Positions 8,182 to 15,843 are shown, counted from the first letter of the stretch. The stretch: DNA of 27,932 bases from Desmonostoc muscorum LEGE 12446 (GCF_015207005.2 NZ_JADEXS020000006.1:1-27932); one strand, 5' to 3'. Notes: a model not told the origin generated them from the letters alone. Made by a program: numbers and translations.

Positions 8182-9108
8182 TTACTCACCCGTTTTTAAC
8201 TTTGGTTTTGGTTTTGGTAATGGTTTGGTACGCGGCACAGAGGTATTATCCTGACTAGTCGCTTTTGACTTACCTTTCTTTGGTGCAGGTGGTGCTGCTG
8301 CTCTTTGCGCTTTCTTAGCTGCAAGTTGCACTGTGGCTTTATCCTCCTTAGACGCTTTGAGAAATCTGGGTGCAGCTTCTTGTGGTAGCGCAGTCAGTGC
8401 AACAAAACCGAAGACATCACGCCCTGGCAGAAATTTAGCCTTGACTGTCACAAAGGCTGCGCGTCCTTGCTCCTCTTTAGCCACCTTGGGATTAAATCTG
8501 AAGGGTCGGACGGGTGCATCCTTCCATAGCAAGGGTATATGACTAGCCTTCATGAATTTCACCTTTCGGGCAGGTTCGGCCTGCTTAATAAATTCGAGTC
8601 TTTCATCAGAGAAATTTCGGAACACCGAGATACAGGGAGTAGAGCAGACAGGAATGAACTGCCATAATCCTGATAATTTAAACTCCAGGTCTTCTAACTC
8701 TCCTGAAACTGCATCTACTTTTCGCCCTCTGTCAAAGCCCACTAACTGAAAAGCGATGCGATGCGGTTGCTCTTTGCGTGGAAAGTGAATTGCCTTTGGA
8801 TAAACAACCAAACGCTGATTCTGGTTGCCAGTATTTTCTATTTCCTTCTTGAGAGCGTTTAATACATTCCATTGTCGCTTCGAGTAATAAAGTGGGTATT
8901 CATAGCTACCGATAGTAACAGTGCTTTGTCCATCTGAACTGAAATTGACCGACCCAGTAATTACCCCAACAGCTTGAAATATTGCTGCTGTCGATTCAAT
9001 TTCTGTTGATGTTGACGTATCAACATTTACTTGCTCTTCATCGGATGGAGTTTCAACTGTCGGTACTGCTTGGGTTGACTCAAGCGAGGTAAGTTCAGCA
9101 GATGCCAT
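8182..9108 (-). CDS. Hypothetical protein with basic, proline/lysine-rich tail
   Basis: A 308-residue protein of no recognised family. Residues 1-40 are acidic and Ser/Thr-rich. Residues about 42-225 look like a folded beta-rich region (VGVITGSVNFSSDGQSTVTI, YPLYYSKRQWNVL, RLVVYPKAIHF, HRIAFQLVGFD), with a spacing that recalls OB-fold single-stranded DNA-binding proteins. The last 80 residues are rich in Lys, Ala and Pro and end in KPLPKPKPKLK, suggesting nucleic-acid contact. It lies downstream of and co-oriented with the primase-helicase gene (158-bp gap), so a replication accessory role is plausible. The OB-fold idea is inference from pattern only. Confidence 0.6.
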   Translation of the reverse strand: MASAELTSLESTQAVPTVETPSDEEQVNVDTSTSTEIESTAAIFQAVGVITGSVNFSSDGQSTVTIGSYEYPLYYSKRQWNVLNALKKEIENTGNQNQRLVVYPKAIHFPRKEQPHRIAFQLVGFDRGRKVDAVSGELEDLEFKLSGLWQFIPVCSTPCISVFRNFSDERLEFIKQAEPARKVKFMKASHIPLLWKDAPVRPFRFNPKVAKEEQGRAAFVTVKAKFLPGRDVFGFVALTALPQEAAPRFLKASKEDKATVQLAAKKAQRAAAPPAPKKGKSKATSQDNTSVPRTKPLPKPKPKLKTGE

Positions 9109-9266
9109 GATTATTGTTCTTTGATTGTTAATAGGGGAGAAATCGCAATCTAATTCAATCTTAATTGTCTATCGACTGTCTACATGACTGGCGGCATTGT
9201 CGATGCTGCCAAATTCCCTAATCGGGTTTTACATCGGTGACAATAACTGTTAACTGATTTAACACC

Positions 9267-12200
9267 CTAATGCAGAAATTTTATCCAATCACTTCTGAAG
9301 ATTTCTAATTGACATACTTTACACTTATTGCCTCGATACTCAATTGTTGCGCTACAAAAATATGAAGACATTAGTTGAACGCTCTTAATGATTCCGACTT
9401 GCCACTTGCGAACACTGTCGTTGAAAAACTCAACTTTATCCCCAACTTTCACTGACGGGCGAGATAATTCGCTTTCTCGTGCATTTATCAATTCACCATC
9501 TTGTCGAGGAGAAAACCCAGTCACAGGATGGCTGTCCTGGCTGTCCAAAGAGTTTTCAGCAAGATTTACTTCCTGGACAGGCTCAAACCCAGTCACAGCA
9601 AGGCTGTCCAGATTGTCCACAAAGTCTAGGGGGACTGAAGGGTTATCAATTACATCAACGAATTGATTAACTTCACTTTCATTATTTTCCTCATCTTTTT
9701 TTTGCAATGCTAATTCTTGGGGGAGGACAATTGGACAGGGTGGACAGCCCTGCTGTGTAAGGCTTTCAGCCTGTCCAGGGTCAAAACGAGGGGTATTTAG
9801 TGGGTGGACAGGGTGGACAGGTAAGCTGTGTAAGGGTTCTGGCGTTTTTATCGGATGAAAAAACTCATCAAATTCCTCTATTCCCCCTTCAAGGCATTTA
9901 TCTTTAAAGCAATACCAAAATTCCGCCCTGGAAAGTGAAGAATCCGGTGGCCCCTCCGGTACTTTCATCTCAAATACCCCAGCCAGTGGTTCAATGAATG
10001 CAAAGTGGGACTGAATTCTTTCACGCTTTCCGTTGACCGTGGGTGTCCAGCTACGTTCCTTGAAGTTGTGGGGCAAGACTGTTTTTAAATGGCTAATAAA
10101 TTTGGACATCCCCAAAGGAGCATAACCATGTTCCCGGCAGTAAAGTACATACCAACTGTGTAAACGACTTTGTGGGATAAATGTTTCGGTCGTTGAGGGG
10201 CGTAAGCACAAGTCTACAAAGGATTTGGTAGAGTCCCCGTACAAAGATGCCTCTAGCGCCAGATTCTTCGCCCGATCTGAAGAAGGAGGCGATAACAAAA
10301 TGCGATCGCGTTCTGCTCGTGGCATTGCTAAAGCCCAAGAAATGATGTCCGACTTCACCTCTTGTAGCTTCAACCACAAGTCGGGGTCAGGAGTCACATC
10401 TCGGTTTTTTACTGGAATTGGGTAAGCTCGACGCATCCAGCCGTCGCCAGCATTTTCGATCTGTAGATGACTTACAGAGGCAACCCAAAACCGAATGTAC
10501 CACTGAATTGAATAAGCGACTGGATTGAATAAAGCGCGTCCGCTCATTGGCCCATTGTCAACTAATTCGTAAAAAGCTCGGACTCCTTCGGCATAACCTC
10601 CTACGTCAGGGAATCCAAATATCCGCTTTCCACTTAAATATTGATGCCGTCCTTCCGGTGTAGAAATATCCGCAAAATGTGTGGCGCTACTAGAGCCGGA
10701 CTCGCCAAACAAACTACTCCAAAACCTTCCCAATGTCCCCTTGCCCCCACCACTTAAGCCAATTAAGTGGGGAAACCGACCATAAGGGGCAGTTGGGTCT
10801 AAAAACATACTCGTGAACGCCCGAATCACTTCAACCAATTCTGACCCAAAGCTCTCAGTTATAAATTTCAGAAAAACTTCTGGGCATGGTTTGTTGGCTT
10901 CGTAATCGTGGGGAATAATATTAGTGAGGTAAAAATCTTTGCGATGAAGCATTTCTTCACCAGTTCGCAAATCAACAACACAATTGTTAAACCCTAATAA
11001 ATGAGTATTGGTTGGCAGTGGTTCTGCTGGTTCTAAGCGACTGCGGCAATATTTAAAGGCAGATTCCTTGTGTGCGTTAGTTTCGTAAGGCTTGGTTATT
11101 CTCCAGCCAAATGTCTTTGTGTAAGAGAGCTTGTAAGCGGATTCTCCAGCGTCAGCGAGGAGCTTGTAAGCTTTATTATCATCTTGGTGCTGCCATTGGT
11201 TATTCTCTTGTGACCACTTGTAAAAGGATGAATTTACTACCATCCATTCAGTTTTCGGAAAGATTTTTCGGTAAGCCCAGCCATCAAAAGTACCCGCCGT
11301 CACGCAGTTAGAGTAGGGTAAATTCATGGATTGGCAGACGGATTTGTAGAATGCCTCCGGGTCTGCTGGGTCAATATCTATACTGAAATTAGATTTTTCC
11401 GTAACTTCTTTTTCAAGAGTTTCGGATTCTGCCAACTCAAGCGATCGCTCTGCTTGCTTTCGCTCTGCTACAGCTGCGTGAATCTCCTGCTCTAACCTGC
11501 GGATAAATTCTGGTGTTTCCATTTGCCCCAAAATTTCTTTAATGTCGCTCGATTTATATGGTAAATCGGGGCAGATGCTATTGGGGCTAATTCCAATAAA
11601 TGCAATTCCTACTTCGGCAGCACATTCAGAACACGTCTGGAGTTTTTTCAAGCCAGTGTCATCGGGGTCATGCAGAAAAACGATTAATCCTATGCCTGCT
11701 TCAATTGCGCGTTGATATTCCGAGGTAATTGTTTTCTTATCCCATCCACTGCCCTGAAACGTAATTCCAGCAAGACCATGTGAGCGACCAACTTCTACGC
11801 ATCCCTCGCCTTCATGCTGGAGTAGTGCCGGGGTTCCTGTCACAGATTTAGCAGCAGCGATCGCTTCATCAATGCGATATGCTCCCCAAGGTTTATCGCC
11901 TTTTTTCATTTGGGGTGTGCCATCTGAAAGCCTATGCCATTGCCGAAAGGTCTTGCTGTAACCTTTCTCCTTATTCGCATCTGGCCACTGGTAGCGAACC
12001 ACCCATTGCGACTCTGAGTAAGGATAAATTGTTTCGGTGGCACTGCCCTCAACATCTTTTGGTGGTCTACTCGTTAACTTTTTCGGTTGGGGTATATCTG
12101 TTACAGTAGAGGTCAACATCACCAAACCTAATTCACCATCTGGAATTGGTGCTGGTTTGGGCAAGATTCTCTTAGGCTTCGCAGCCAAACGGTTTAGGGA

Positions 12201-12476
12201 CGGAGTGTAATTAGCCCCTGCCCTTTCTGCCACCACTTCAGCCCAGGGTTTAATTGCCTCTCTGACGTGTTTACACTCACAGCCGTTAAAGCATCTGTAC
12301 TTCCCGGTTTCTGGGACAATAGATAAGTCATTCCCGCCACAAACTGGACAAATAAACTTATCTTTAGCTTTGGAAGGCTCTAGCTGATCTTGAAAATTTC
12401 GGATGTCGAAGGAGGCGAACGCCCCTGGCATAACGGAGCCGCCAACGGTTTCGTGTCCTTTTAAAATGGCTACCAT
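9267..12476 (-). CDS. Plasmid replication primase-helicase (zinc finger, TOPRIM, SF3)
   Basis: A 1069-residue protein that should unwind and prime the plasmid. A zinc finger lies at about residues 43-68 (CPVCGG with C62 and C66/C68). A TOPRIM-like region follows (about 215-300), with E222/E224 in HEGEGCVEVG and the DPDDTG acidic pair D270/D272. A D5/SF3-type ATPase covers about 490-700, with Walker A GLSGGGKGT (573-581), a Walker B-like FGFPDVGG (D624) and an arginine-finger candidate in GWMRRAYPIPV. The C-terminal 200 residues are low-complexity with internally repeated VTGF segments and end in a small SH3/Tudor-like VKVGDKVEFFNDSVRKW module. AAGGA precedes the ATG with good spacing, and a hairpin lies just upstream. 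This is the only replication initiator candidate in the window. Confidence 0.88.
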   Translation of the reverse strand: MVAILKGHETVGGSVMPGAFASFDIRNFQDQLEPSKAKDKFICPVCGGNDLSIVPETGKYRCFNGCECKHVREAIKPWAEVVAERAGANYTPSLNRLAAKPKRILPKPAPIPDGELGLVMLTSTVTDIPQPKKLTSRPPKDVEGSATETIYPYSESQWVVRYQWPDANKEKGYSKTFRQWHRLSDGTPQMKKGDKPWGAYRIDEAIAAAKSVTGTPALLQHEGEGCVEVGRSHGLAGITFQGSGWDKKTITSEYQRAIEAGIGLIVFLHDPDDTGLKKLQTCSECAAEVGIAFIGISPNSICPDLPYKSSDIKEILGQMETPEFIRRLEQEIHAAVAERKQAERSLELAESETLEKEVTEKSNFSIDIDPADPEAFYKSVCQSMNLPYSNCVTAGTFDGWAYRKIFPKTEWMVVNSSFYKWSQENNQWQHQDDNKAYKLLADAGESAYKLSYTKTFGWRITKPYETNAHKESAFKYCRSRLEPAEPLPTNTHLLGFNNCVVDLRTGEEMLHRKDFYLTNIIPHDYEANKPCPEVFLKFITESFGSELVEVIRAFTSMFLDPTAPYGRFPHLIGLSGGGKGTLGRFWSSLFGESGSSSATHFADISTPEGRHQYLSGKRIFGFPDVGGYAEGVRAFYELVDNGPMSGRALFNPVAYSIQWYIRFWVASVSHLQIENAGDGWMRRAYPIPVKNRDVTPDPDLWLKLQEVKSDIISWALAMPRAERDRILLSPPSSDRAKNLALEASLYGDSTKSFVDLCLRPSTTETFIPQSRLHSWYVLYCREHGYAPLGMSKFISHLKTVLPHNFKERSWTPTVNGKRERIQSHFAFIEPLAGVFEMKVPEGPPDSSLSRAEFWYCFKDKCLEGGIEEFDEFFHPIKTPEPLHSLPVHPVHPLNTPRFDPGQAESLTQQGCPPCPIVLPQELALQKKDEENNESEVNQFVDVIDNPSVPLDFVDNLDSLAVTGFEPVQEVNLAENSLDSQDSHPVTGFSPRQDGELINARESELSRPSVKVGDKVEFFNDSVRKWQVGIIKSVQLMSSYFCSATIEYRGNKCKVCQLEIFRSDWIKFLH
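9514..9820. repeat. GGACAG/CTGTCC iteron-like words inside the rep 3' end
   Basis: Eleven GGACAG, CTGTCC or one-mismatch words occur in both orientations (9532, 9541, 9575, 9604, 9613, 9725, 9733, 9742, 9771, 9806, 9815), four times as pairs exactly 9 bp apart. Two larger direct repeats are also visible: AACCCAGTCACAG at 9514 and 9586 (72 bp apart), and GGACAGGGTGGACAG at 9733 and 9806 (73 bp apart). They encode duplicated peptide segments such as VTGF. Iterons near or inside rep genes are known in plasmids; whether these act as DNA sites or only reflect protein repeats is open. Confidence 0.6.
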
Positions 12477-12490
12477 TGTGAAATCCTTGT

Positions 12491-12516
12491 GAGGTAAATT
12501 GTGTGGGCTTTACCTC
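12491..12516 (-). promoter_or_regulatory. Leader hairpin just upstream of the rep start
   Basis: GAGGTAAA (12491-12498) and TTTACCTC (12509-12516) form a perfect 8-bp stem with a 10-nt loop. In the rep transcript it sits immediately before the AAGGA ribosome-binding site and the ATG at 12476, so it could control initiator translation. Confidence 0.5.
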
Positions 12517-12540
12517 CCCCGAAGATTCACCAAAGTTTTA

Positions 12541-12621
12541 ATTAAATTTCTCTATAACCTGTTGTAGGAAGTTGTAAGAAGTACTAGGAACTGATAACAT
12601 TAGGTTATAAAGAAATTTAAT
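12541..12621. promoter_or_regulatory. 20-bp inverted repeat upstream of rep
   Basis: The arms 12541-12560 (ATTAAATTTCTCTATAACCT) and 12602-12621 pair over 20 bp with one mismatch around a 41-nt loop. It lies 65-145 bp upstream of the rep start. Possible roles are an attenuator, an antisense-RNA-type control element or part of the origin. No gene is visible here. Confidence 0.5.
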
Positions 12622-13003
12622 AGAGATAAAAATGACTGGGTGTCTTCTAGGACTGTTAAACAACTTGCTGAACACAAGTTGAGTCTTGGGGAGGCATTCT
12701 TTTCTTATGTATATCGGGTGACATGACACTTAGAAAAGATGAACTAAGGGTATAGTCTTATTACATAGTAAATTATCTCAGACAAAAAAATAATAAATAT
12801 CTCAACTTTATAAAATAAAACAATTTATTTATTCTCCTCAAGCCAATACATAGCAAAGCTTTTACAAGTTTTTAACTAACATTAAAAACCAGATAAATAC
12901 CCCACTATATTAATACTAGTAGTGTGACTAAAAACAATTCAATTTATTGATGCTGCCTCAACTTGACCTTAATCTAAGATTAAGACGCATTTTATGTTGT
13001 CGG
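12622..13003. other. AT-rich non-coding stretch, possible origin region
   Basis: No credible gene is seen. The segment about 12770-12840 is very AT-rich, and a small hairpin (GTTTTTAA 12868-12875 / TTAAAAAC 12882-12889) follows. Its position between rep and the RHH/ParM locus makes it a reasonable place for DNA unwinding at an origin, but no iterons are visible here. Confidence 0.35.
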
Positions 13004-13198
13004 TCATGCGGCACCATCTTGCTTTGCAGGTTGTTCTATCCAAAGTGCGAGCGCTTGTTCGAGGGCCTCACTTTGGTTTACATCTCGTTCAGCACATGTC
13101 GCCTTGAATTTTCGATACAAGGGAACTGGCACATGACCGCTTAACTGCCTATAATCTTCGCTCCGTCGTCTATCAACCATCGAATCTACTGAGTTCAT
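13004..13198 (-). CDS. Small RHH-like DNA-binding protein
   Basis: A 64-residue protein with a basic N-terminal arm (MVDRRRSED), a strand GHVPVPLY and two helices (YRKFKATCAERDVNQ, EALEQALALWIE), the pattern of CopG/Arc-type ribbon-helix-helix regulators. TAGGAG lies 9-10 nt before the ATG at 13198. It is divergent from the RHH gene at 13369, and the palindrome at 13257-13274 lies between them, so it may regulate that shared control region. The target is inferred. Confidence 0.65.
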   Translation of the reverse strand: MNSVDSMVDRRRSEDYRQLSGHVPVPLYRKFKATCAERDVNQSEALEQALALWIEQPAKQDGAA

Positions 13199-13251
13199 GT
13201 AAATCTATTCTCCTACACAATATCTAATTATTTTACTATCTGCTTCTCGTG

Positions 13252-13280
13252 TTGACACAATGTCGTGACATTGTTATATT
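13252..13280 (+). promoter_or_regulatory. Sigma70-type promoter with a palindrome filling its spacer
   Basis: TTGACA (13252-13257) and TATATT (13275-13280) are separated by exactly 17 bp. The spacer is occupied by ACAATGTC-GT-GACATTGT (13257-13274), a perfect 8-bp inverted repeat that shares one base with the -35 box. A protein bound there would block RNA polymerase. The promoter points towards the RHH gene at 13369 and the ParM-like gene. Confidence 0.75.
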
Positions 13281-13368
13281 GGCAGATATAAGGCAAAAGC
13301 GCCAGCGAGAGACAAGATACACATATTCTTGGCGACTTTAGCCTGCAAATTTATTTTGAGGAGAATTT

Positions 13369-13533
13369 ATGCGAGTAACAATCAGGCAATCTCTACACCC
13401 ATTTATCAGCAATAAAGCGCAGGAATTAGGCATTAATGACCATGCAGAGGTCGTTAACTTCCTTTTACTTCAGATTTTGCAAAATTCGATGCTGTCACAG
13501 ACTACTGCTACTGGGAGCCAAGATACTCAGTAG
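13369..13533 (+). CDS. 54-residue RHH-like protein upstream of the ParM gene
   Basis: A very short gene with an excellent ribosome-binding site, GAGGAGAA (13359-13366), and an ATG at 13369. The product begins MRVTIRQSLHPFISNKAQEL and has the strand (RVTIRQ), helix (LHPFISNKAQELG), helix (DHAEVVNFLLLQILQ) order of a minimal ribbon-helix-helix fold, with a Ser/Thr-rich tail. It sits between the palindrome promoter and the GTTTCA/TGAAAC repeat cluster, and upstream of the actin-like ATPase. It is therefore a good candidate for the centromere-binding adaptor or repressor of that locus. Confidence 0.65.
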   Translation: MRVTIRQSLHPFISNKAQELGINDHAEVVNFLLLQILQNSMLSQTTATGSQDTQ

Positions 13534-13534
13534 T

Positions 13535-13650
13535 GTTTCATAGATACGTTTCATGAAACAGTTTCAACGGTTGCATCAATGTTTCAGCCTCACAAGAACC
13601 GTGAAACGCCACTTACACCCGCCAGAAACATGAAACATGAAACATGAAAC
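13535..13650. repeat. Nine GTTTCA/TGAAAC words: centromere or operator array
   Basis: GTTTCA occurs at 13535, 13548, 13561 and 13581, and its complement TGAAAC at 13554, 13602, 13631, 13638 and 13645. The first three GTTTCA copies are spaced 13 bp apart. GTTTCATGAAAC (13548-13559) is a perfect palindrome. The last three copies form exact tandem heptads ATGAAAC x3 (13630-13650). Contiguous heptads are the known binding mode of omega-type RHH proteins. The array lies between the small RHH gene and the ParM-like gene and is probably the segregation centromere. Confidence 0.75.
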
Positions 13651-13713
13651 GTTAGTTGATAACGACTACTTTTGCTTGTGACAGTGACGATAAAAAGTTG
13701 AGGGTAAAACGAT

Positions 13714-14895
13714 ATGTCAAGACCTGAAAAACAACCAACATCTATAAGCGCGAACGCACCCAACATAAACGAGCCTGAAACCATAACAGAGAAAGCATCA
13801 ATGCCATCAAAAAAGGTAATTCATTTGATGCTAGATGCTGGGCGCTCCAGTATTAAATATCAGGCTTTTGTTAACAACGAAACTGGCACAACACCAGTGA
13901 TGAAGACTGAATCTCTGGTGTGTTGTGTACCATCAGTGCCATTTGGAGAATTAGGAGCTTTCAGCCTAAGCCGAGCCAAAGATGAAAACAACAAAGATGT
14001 TGTAGAGCATTGGGTTGTTGGTAGCTCCGCCAGACTGCAAGGTAAAGAGTACATAGCAATGAGTGATTCCGAGAATCACAAAGTACACTACTTCCCCCTA
14101 CTGGCACTAGGCGCAATCGCATCTCTGCCAAATCTGCTTGAGTTATCTACAGGCACAAGCAACAAACGTAGAACCTTGCACATTCGTTTATCAACGCTCT
14201 CCCTAGCTTCCCCATTAGAACTAAAAAAAGCCATTGAACAATGCAAGTGGATCGCGGTAGATGGTGTTAGATACCGTTTGTGCTTCTCAAAGCTTGGCTT
14301 TCTGGGATTTCCAGAGGGATATGGCGCGTCACTTTGGGCAAGCGAACGCTTTGACGATAAACAATTCCATACTTTTGATATTGGATATGGTACAGCCACA
14401 ATCAGCGAATACAGTAATCTCGGCAAATTACCAAAGCGGGTAACTTGTAGTCCCAATGGTGGCGGTGGCGTTGCCACACTAATCAAAGAATTCTCCAGAG
14501 CATTGAGCAACACCGATTCTTCTAAAATGATTCGCCCCTCCCAACTGCGCGAGATTTTAGAAACTGCAACCGTTGGCGATAACGGCATAAGTGCGATTGC
14601 ACCTGATGGGGAAGACATCGGGGCTGAGTTAGAGAACGCGATTCATTCATGGATGAAAGATTCTCCCTTGGCTTATGCCCTAGATGACGTATCCGTGAAA
14701 GCCAGACGCAGCAAAGTAACTTTGTGTGGCGGTGCATTTGCGATCGCGCCTGTGCAGATGTTGATTAAAGAAAGATTACTTAAATCTTGCATTCCCGAAA
14801 GTAATTTGTTGATTCCAGAAAATCCTGGAACCGTTGCTTTATCAGAGATGAAAAAACTTTATTTAGGTGAAATTGATGTTAAACAAGCGGCTTAA
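13714..14895 (+). CDS. parM: ParM/StbA-like actin-family ATPase
   Basis: A 393-residue actin-like ATPase that would form filaments to push plasmid copies apart. The phosphate-1 loop is LDAGRSSIK (D41, residues 40-48), the phosphate-2 loop FDIGYGTATIS (D222), and the adenosine motif LCGGAFAIAP (G339-G340). The N-terminal 30 residues are polar and variable. GAGGG (13700-13704) lies 9 nt before the ATG at 13714, which supports this start over the internal ATG at 13801. It is preceded by a repeat array and a small RHH gene and is followed, with a 20-nt overlap, by another RHH-like gene, giving a type II partition layout. Confidence 0.85.
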   Translation: MSRPEKQPTSISANAPNINEPETITEKASMPSKKVIHLMLDAGRSSIKYQAFVNNETGTTPVMKTESLVCCVPSVPFGELGAFSLSRAKDENNKDVVEHWVVGSSARLQGKEYIAMSDSENHKVHYFPLLALGAIASLPNLLELSTGTSNKRRTLHIRLSTLSLASPLELKKAIEQCKWIAVDGVRYRLCFSKLGFLGFPEGYGASLWASERFDDKQFHTFDIGYGTATISEYSNLGKLPKRVTCSPNGGGGVATLIKEFSRALSNTDSSKMIRPSQLREILETATVGDNGISAIAPDGEDIGAELENAIHSWMKDSPLAYALDDVSVKARRSKVTLCGGAFAIAPVQMLIKERLLKSCIPESNLLIPENPGTVALSEMKKLYLGEIDVKQAA

Positions 14896-15070
14896 TTACA
14901 ATGTCCCTTTGGACTTGACTCCAGCCATCAGAATGTTAGCCGATATGGATGGAACTACACCAGCATATTGGCTGAGAAAGGCATTAGAAAAAGCAGTGCA
15001 AGAAAGGTTAGGCGTTAACAACGGTCGTCAAATCAATTTAGATAACTTAGAGGCTTTGAGGGGTGAATAA
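14876..15070 (+). CDS. RHH-like ParR-type adaptor candidate
   Basis: A 64-residue protein whose ATG (14876) lies within the 3' end of the ParM-like gene, 5 nt after the ribosome-binding site AGGTGA. The frame is also open from GTG 14867. The sequence reads as strand (LNYNVPLDL) plus helices (TPAIRMLADMDG, PAYWLRKALEKAVQERLG), the RHH pattern, followed by a polar tail. ParM loci normally end in a ParR adaptor of the RHH class, which this matches in position, coupling and fold, although it is shorter than classical ParR. Confidence 0.65.
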   Translation: MLNKRLNYNVPLDLTPAIRMLADMDGTTPAYWLRKALEKAVQERLGVNNGRQINLDNLEALRGE

Positions 15071-15238
15071 TATCAAGTTTCAGTCAGTTACCGCAGTTGT
15101 GATTGGTCTAATATCTGCTTTTGGTTTTGGCTACTTTAGCTCTCAAAAACGATTTGAGCGCTAACAACTGGAACTATCGGCATTCTTGCAATTACATCTG
15201 GCGCAATCACACAAGTTGTACAACAGTCTAAACCTTAA
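15063..15238 (+). pseudogene. Frameshifted small membrane protein gene
   Basis: GTG 15063 overlaps the preceding stop and opens a frame for a hydrophobic helix (VTAVVIGLISAFGFGYF) that stops at TAA 15162-15164. Re-reading one base (frame from GCG 15158) continues into a second hydrophobic helix (TTGTIGILAITSGAI) ending with TAA 15236-15238. Together they would give a protein of about 58 residues with two membrane helices. No slippery heptamer is present at the junction, so a single-base mutation or a sequencing error is more likely than programmed frameshifting. Confidence 0.45.
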
Positions 15239-15272
15239 TAAGAGTAAGTTACACGTTCAAGCGAGGCGCGAA

Positions 15273-15494
15273 ATGAACAGCATTATTAGCACAGAAGAAA
15301 TAGTCATCATCCTTGCTGGTGTTGAGCAAACTTTAAGATTGATTCAAGCTACTCCCGAATACAGTCGGCTACAAACATCGAAGCATTTTACTACATCAAA
15401 CGACTTGGTTTTGAATGATGCCATTCAATCAATATCTGAAGTTTTAGATGGCATTGAAAAAGTACAACTCGCTAACAGTTCTGATGAAGATTAA
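15273..15494 (+). CDS. Hypothetical helical protein, 73 residues
   Basis: No family recognised. The ATG at 15273 has a GAGG element a few bases upstream; the frame is open from 15186, but that would overlap the preceding broken gene. The product is acidic and mostly helical (STEEIVIILAGVEQTLRLIQ, NDAIQSISEVLDGIEKVQ). A hairpin follows the stop codon at once, suggesting the end of the ParM-region transcript. Confidence 0.5.
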   Translation: MNSIISTEEIVIILAGVEQTLRLIQATPEYSRLQTSKHFTTSNDLVLNDAIQSISEVLDGIEKVQLANSSDED

Positions 15495-15496
15495 TT

Positions 15497-15533
15497 GTGC
15501 GAACGCTTGCCCGGTCAAGAAAAGCGTTCGCAC
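15497..15533 (+). terminator. Hairpin after the small hypothetical gene
   Basis: GTGCGAACGCT (15497-15507) and AGCGTTCGCAC (15523-15533) form a perfect 11-bp stem with a 15-nt loop, 3 bp after a stop codon. There is no T-run, so it may be a processing or protective hairpin rather than an intrinsic terminator. Confidence 0.45.
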
Positions 15534-15584
15534 TTGTGACTTGCATCAGAGATGAAATCAGTACACACATTAAAGGATACCAAA

Positions 15585-15842
15585 ATGGCGCACCCAGTAG
15601 GATATTACTCCCTCTCTCACGACAATGCACTCATTAAAGATATGTGTGAAACATGGGGCGAAGGACTAGAGAAGATGAGCGAATCAGACACGCTCTGGTT
15701 AATCGGAAGAATCGCCCATGAAGCATGGTTAGCGTGTGACTCTGATGAGCCTCCTAGCAACGAAGCTTCTTCAGCATGGAACCGACTGCATGAGTTAAAG
15801 CAATGGGAAAAAATTGCATTGATAAAAGCAATGGTGCAGTGA
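15585..15842 (+). CDS. Hypothetical protein, 85 residues
   Basis: No family recognised. I prefer the ATG at 15585, which has AAGGA at good spacing; the frame is also open from ATG 15552. The sequence is rich in Trp, Glu and Ser (MSESDTLWLIGRIAHEAWLA) and predicted helical and cytosolic. The next small frame starts one base after its stop, so the two were probably co-transcribed. Confidence 0.5.
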   Translation: MAHPVGYYSLSHDNALIKDMCETWGEGLEKMSESDTLWLIGRIAHEAWLACDSDEPPSNEASSAWNRLHELKQWEKIALIKAMVQ

Positions 15843-15843
15843 G

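Noticed and set aside
9190..9210. Imperfect hairpin GGCGGCAT/ATGCTGCC after the rep stop
   Set aside because: Has one G-T pair and no T-run in the rep direction; too weak to call a terminator.
12538..12729. Minus-strand 63-codon frame upstream of rep
   Set aside because: It translates the 20-bp inverted repeat and AT-rich leader; no ribosome-binding site and no protein-like pattern.
14088..14618. 176-codon minus-strand frame inside the ParM-like gene
   Set aside because: Shadow of the plus-strand actin-like gene, whose motifs and ribosome-binding site are clear.
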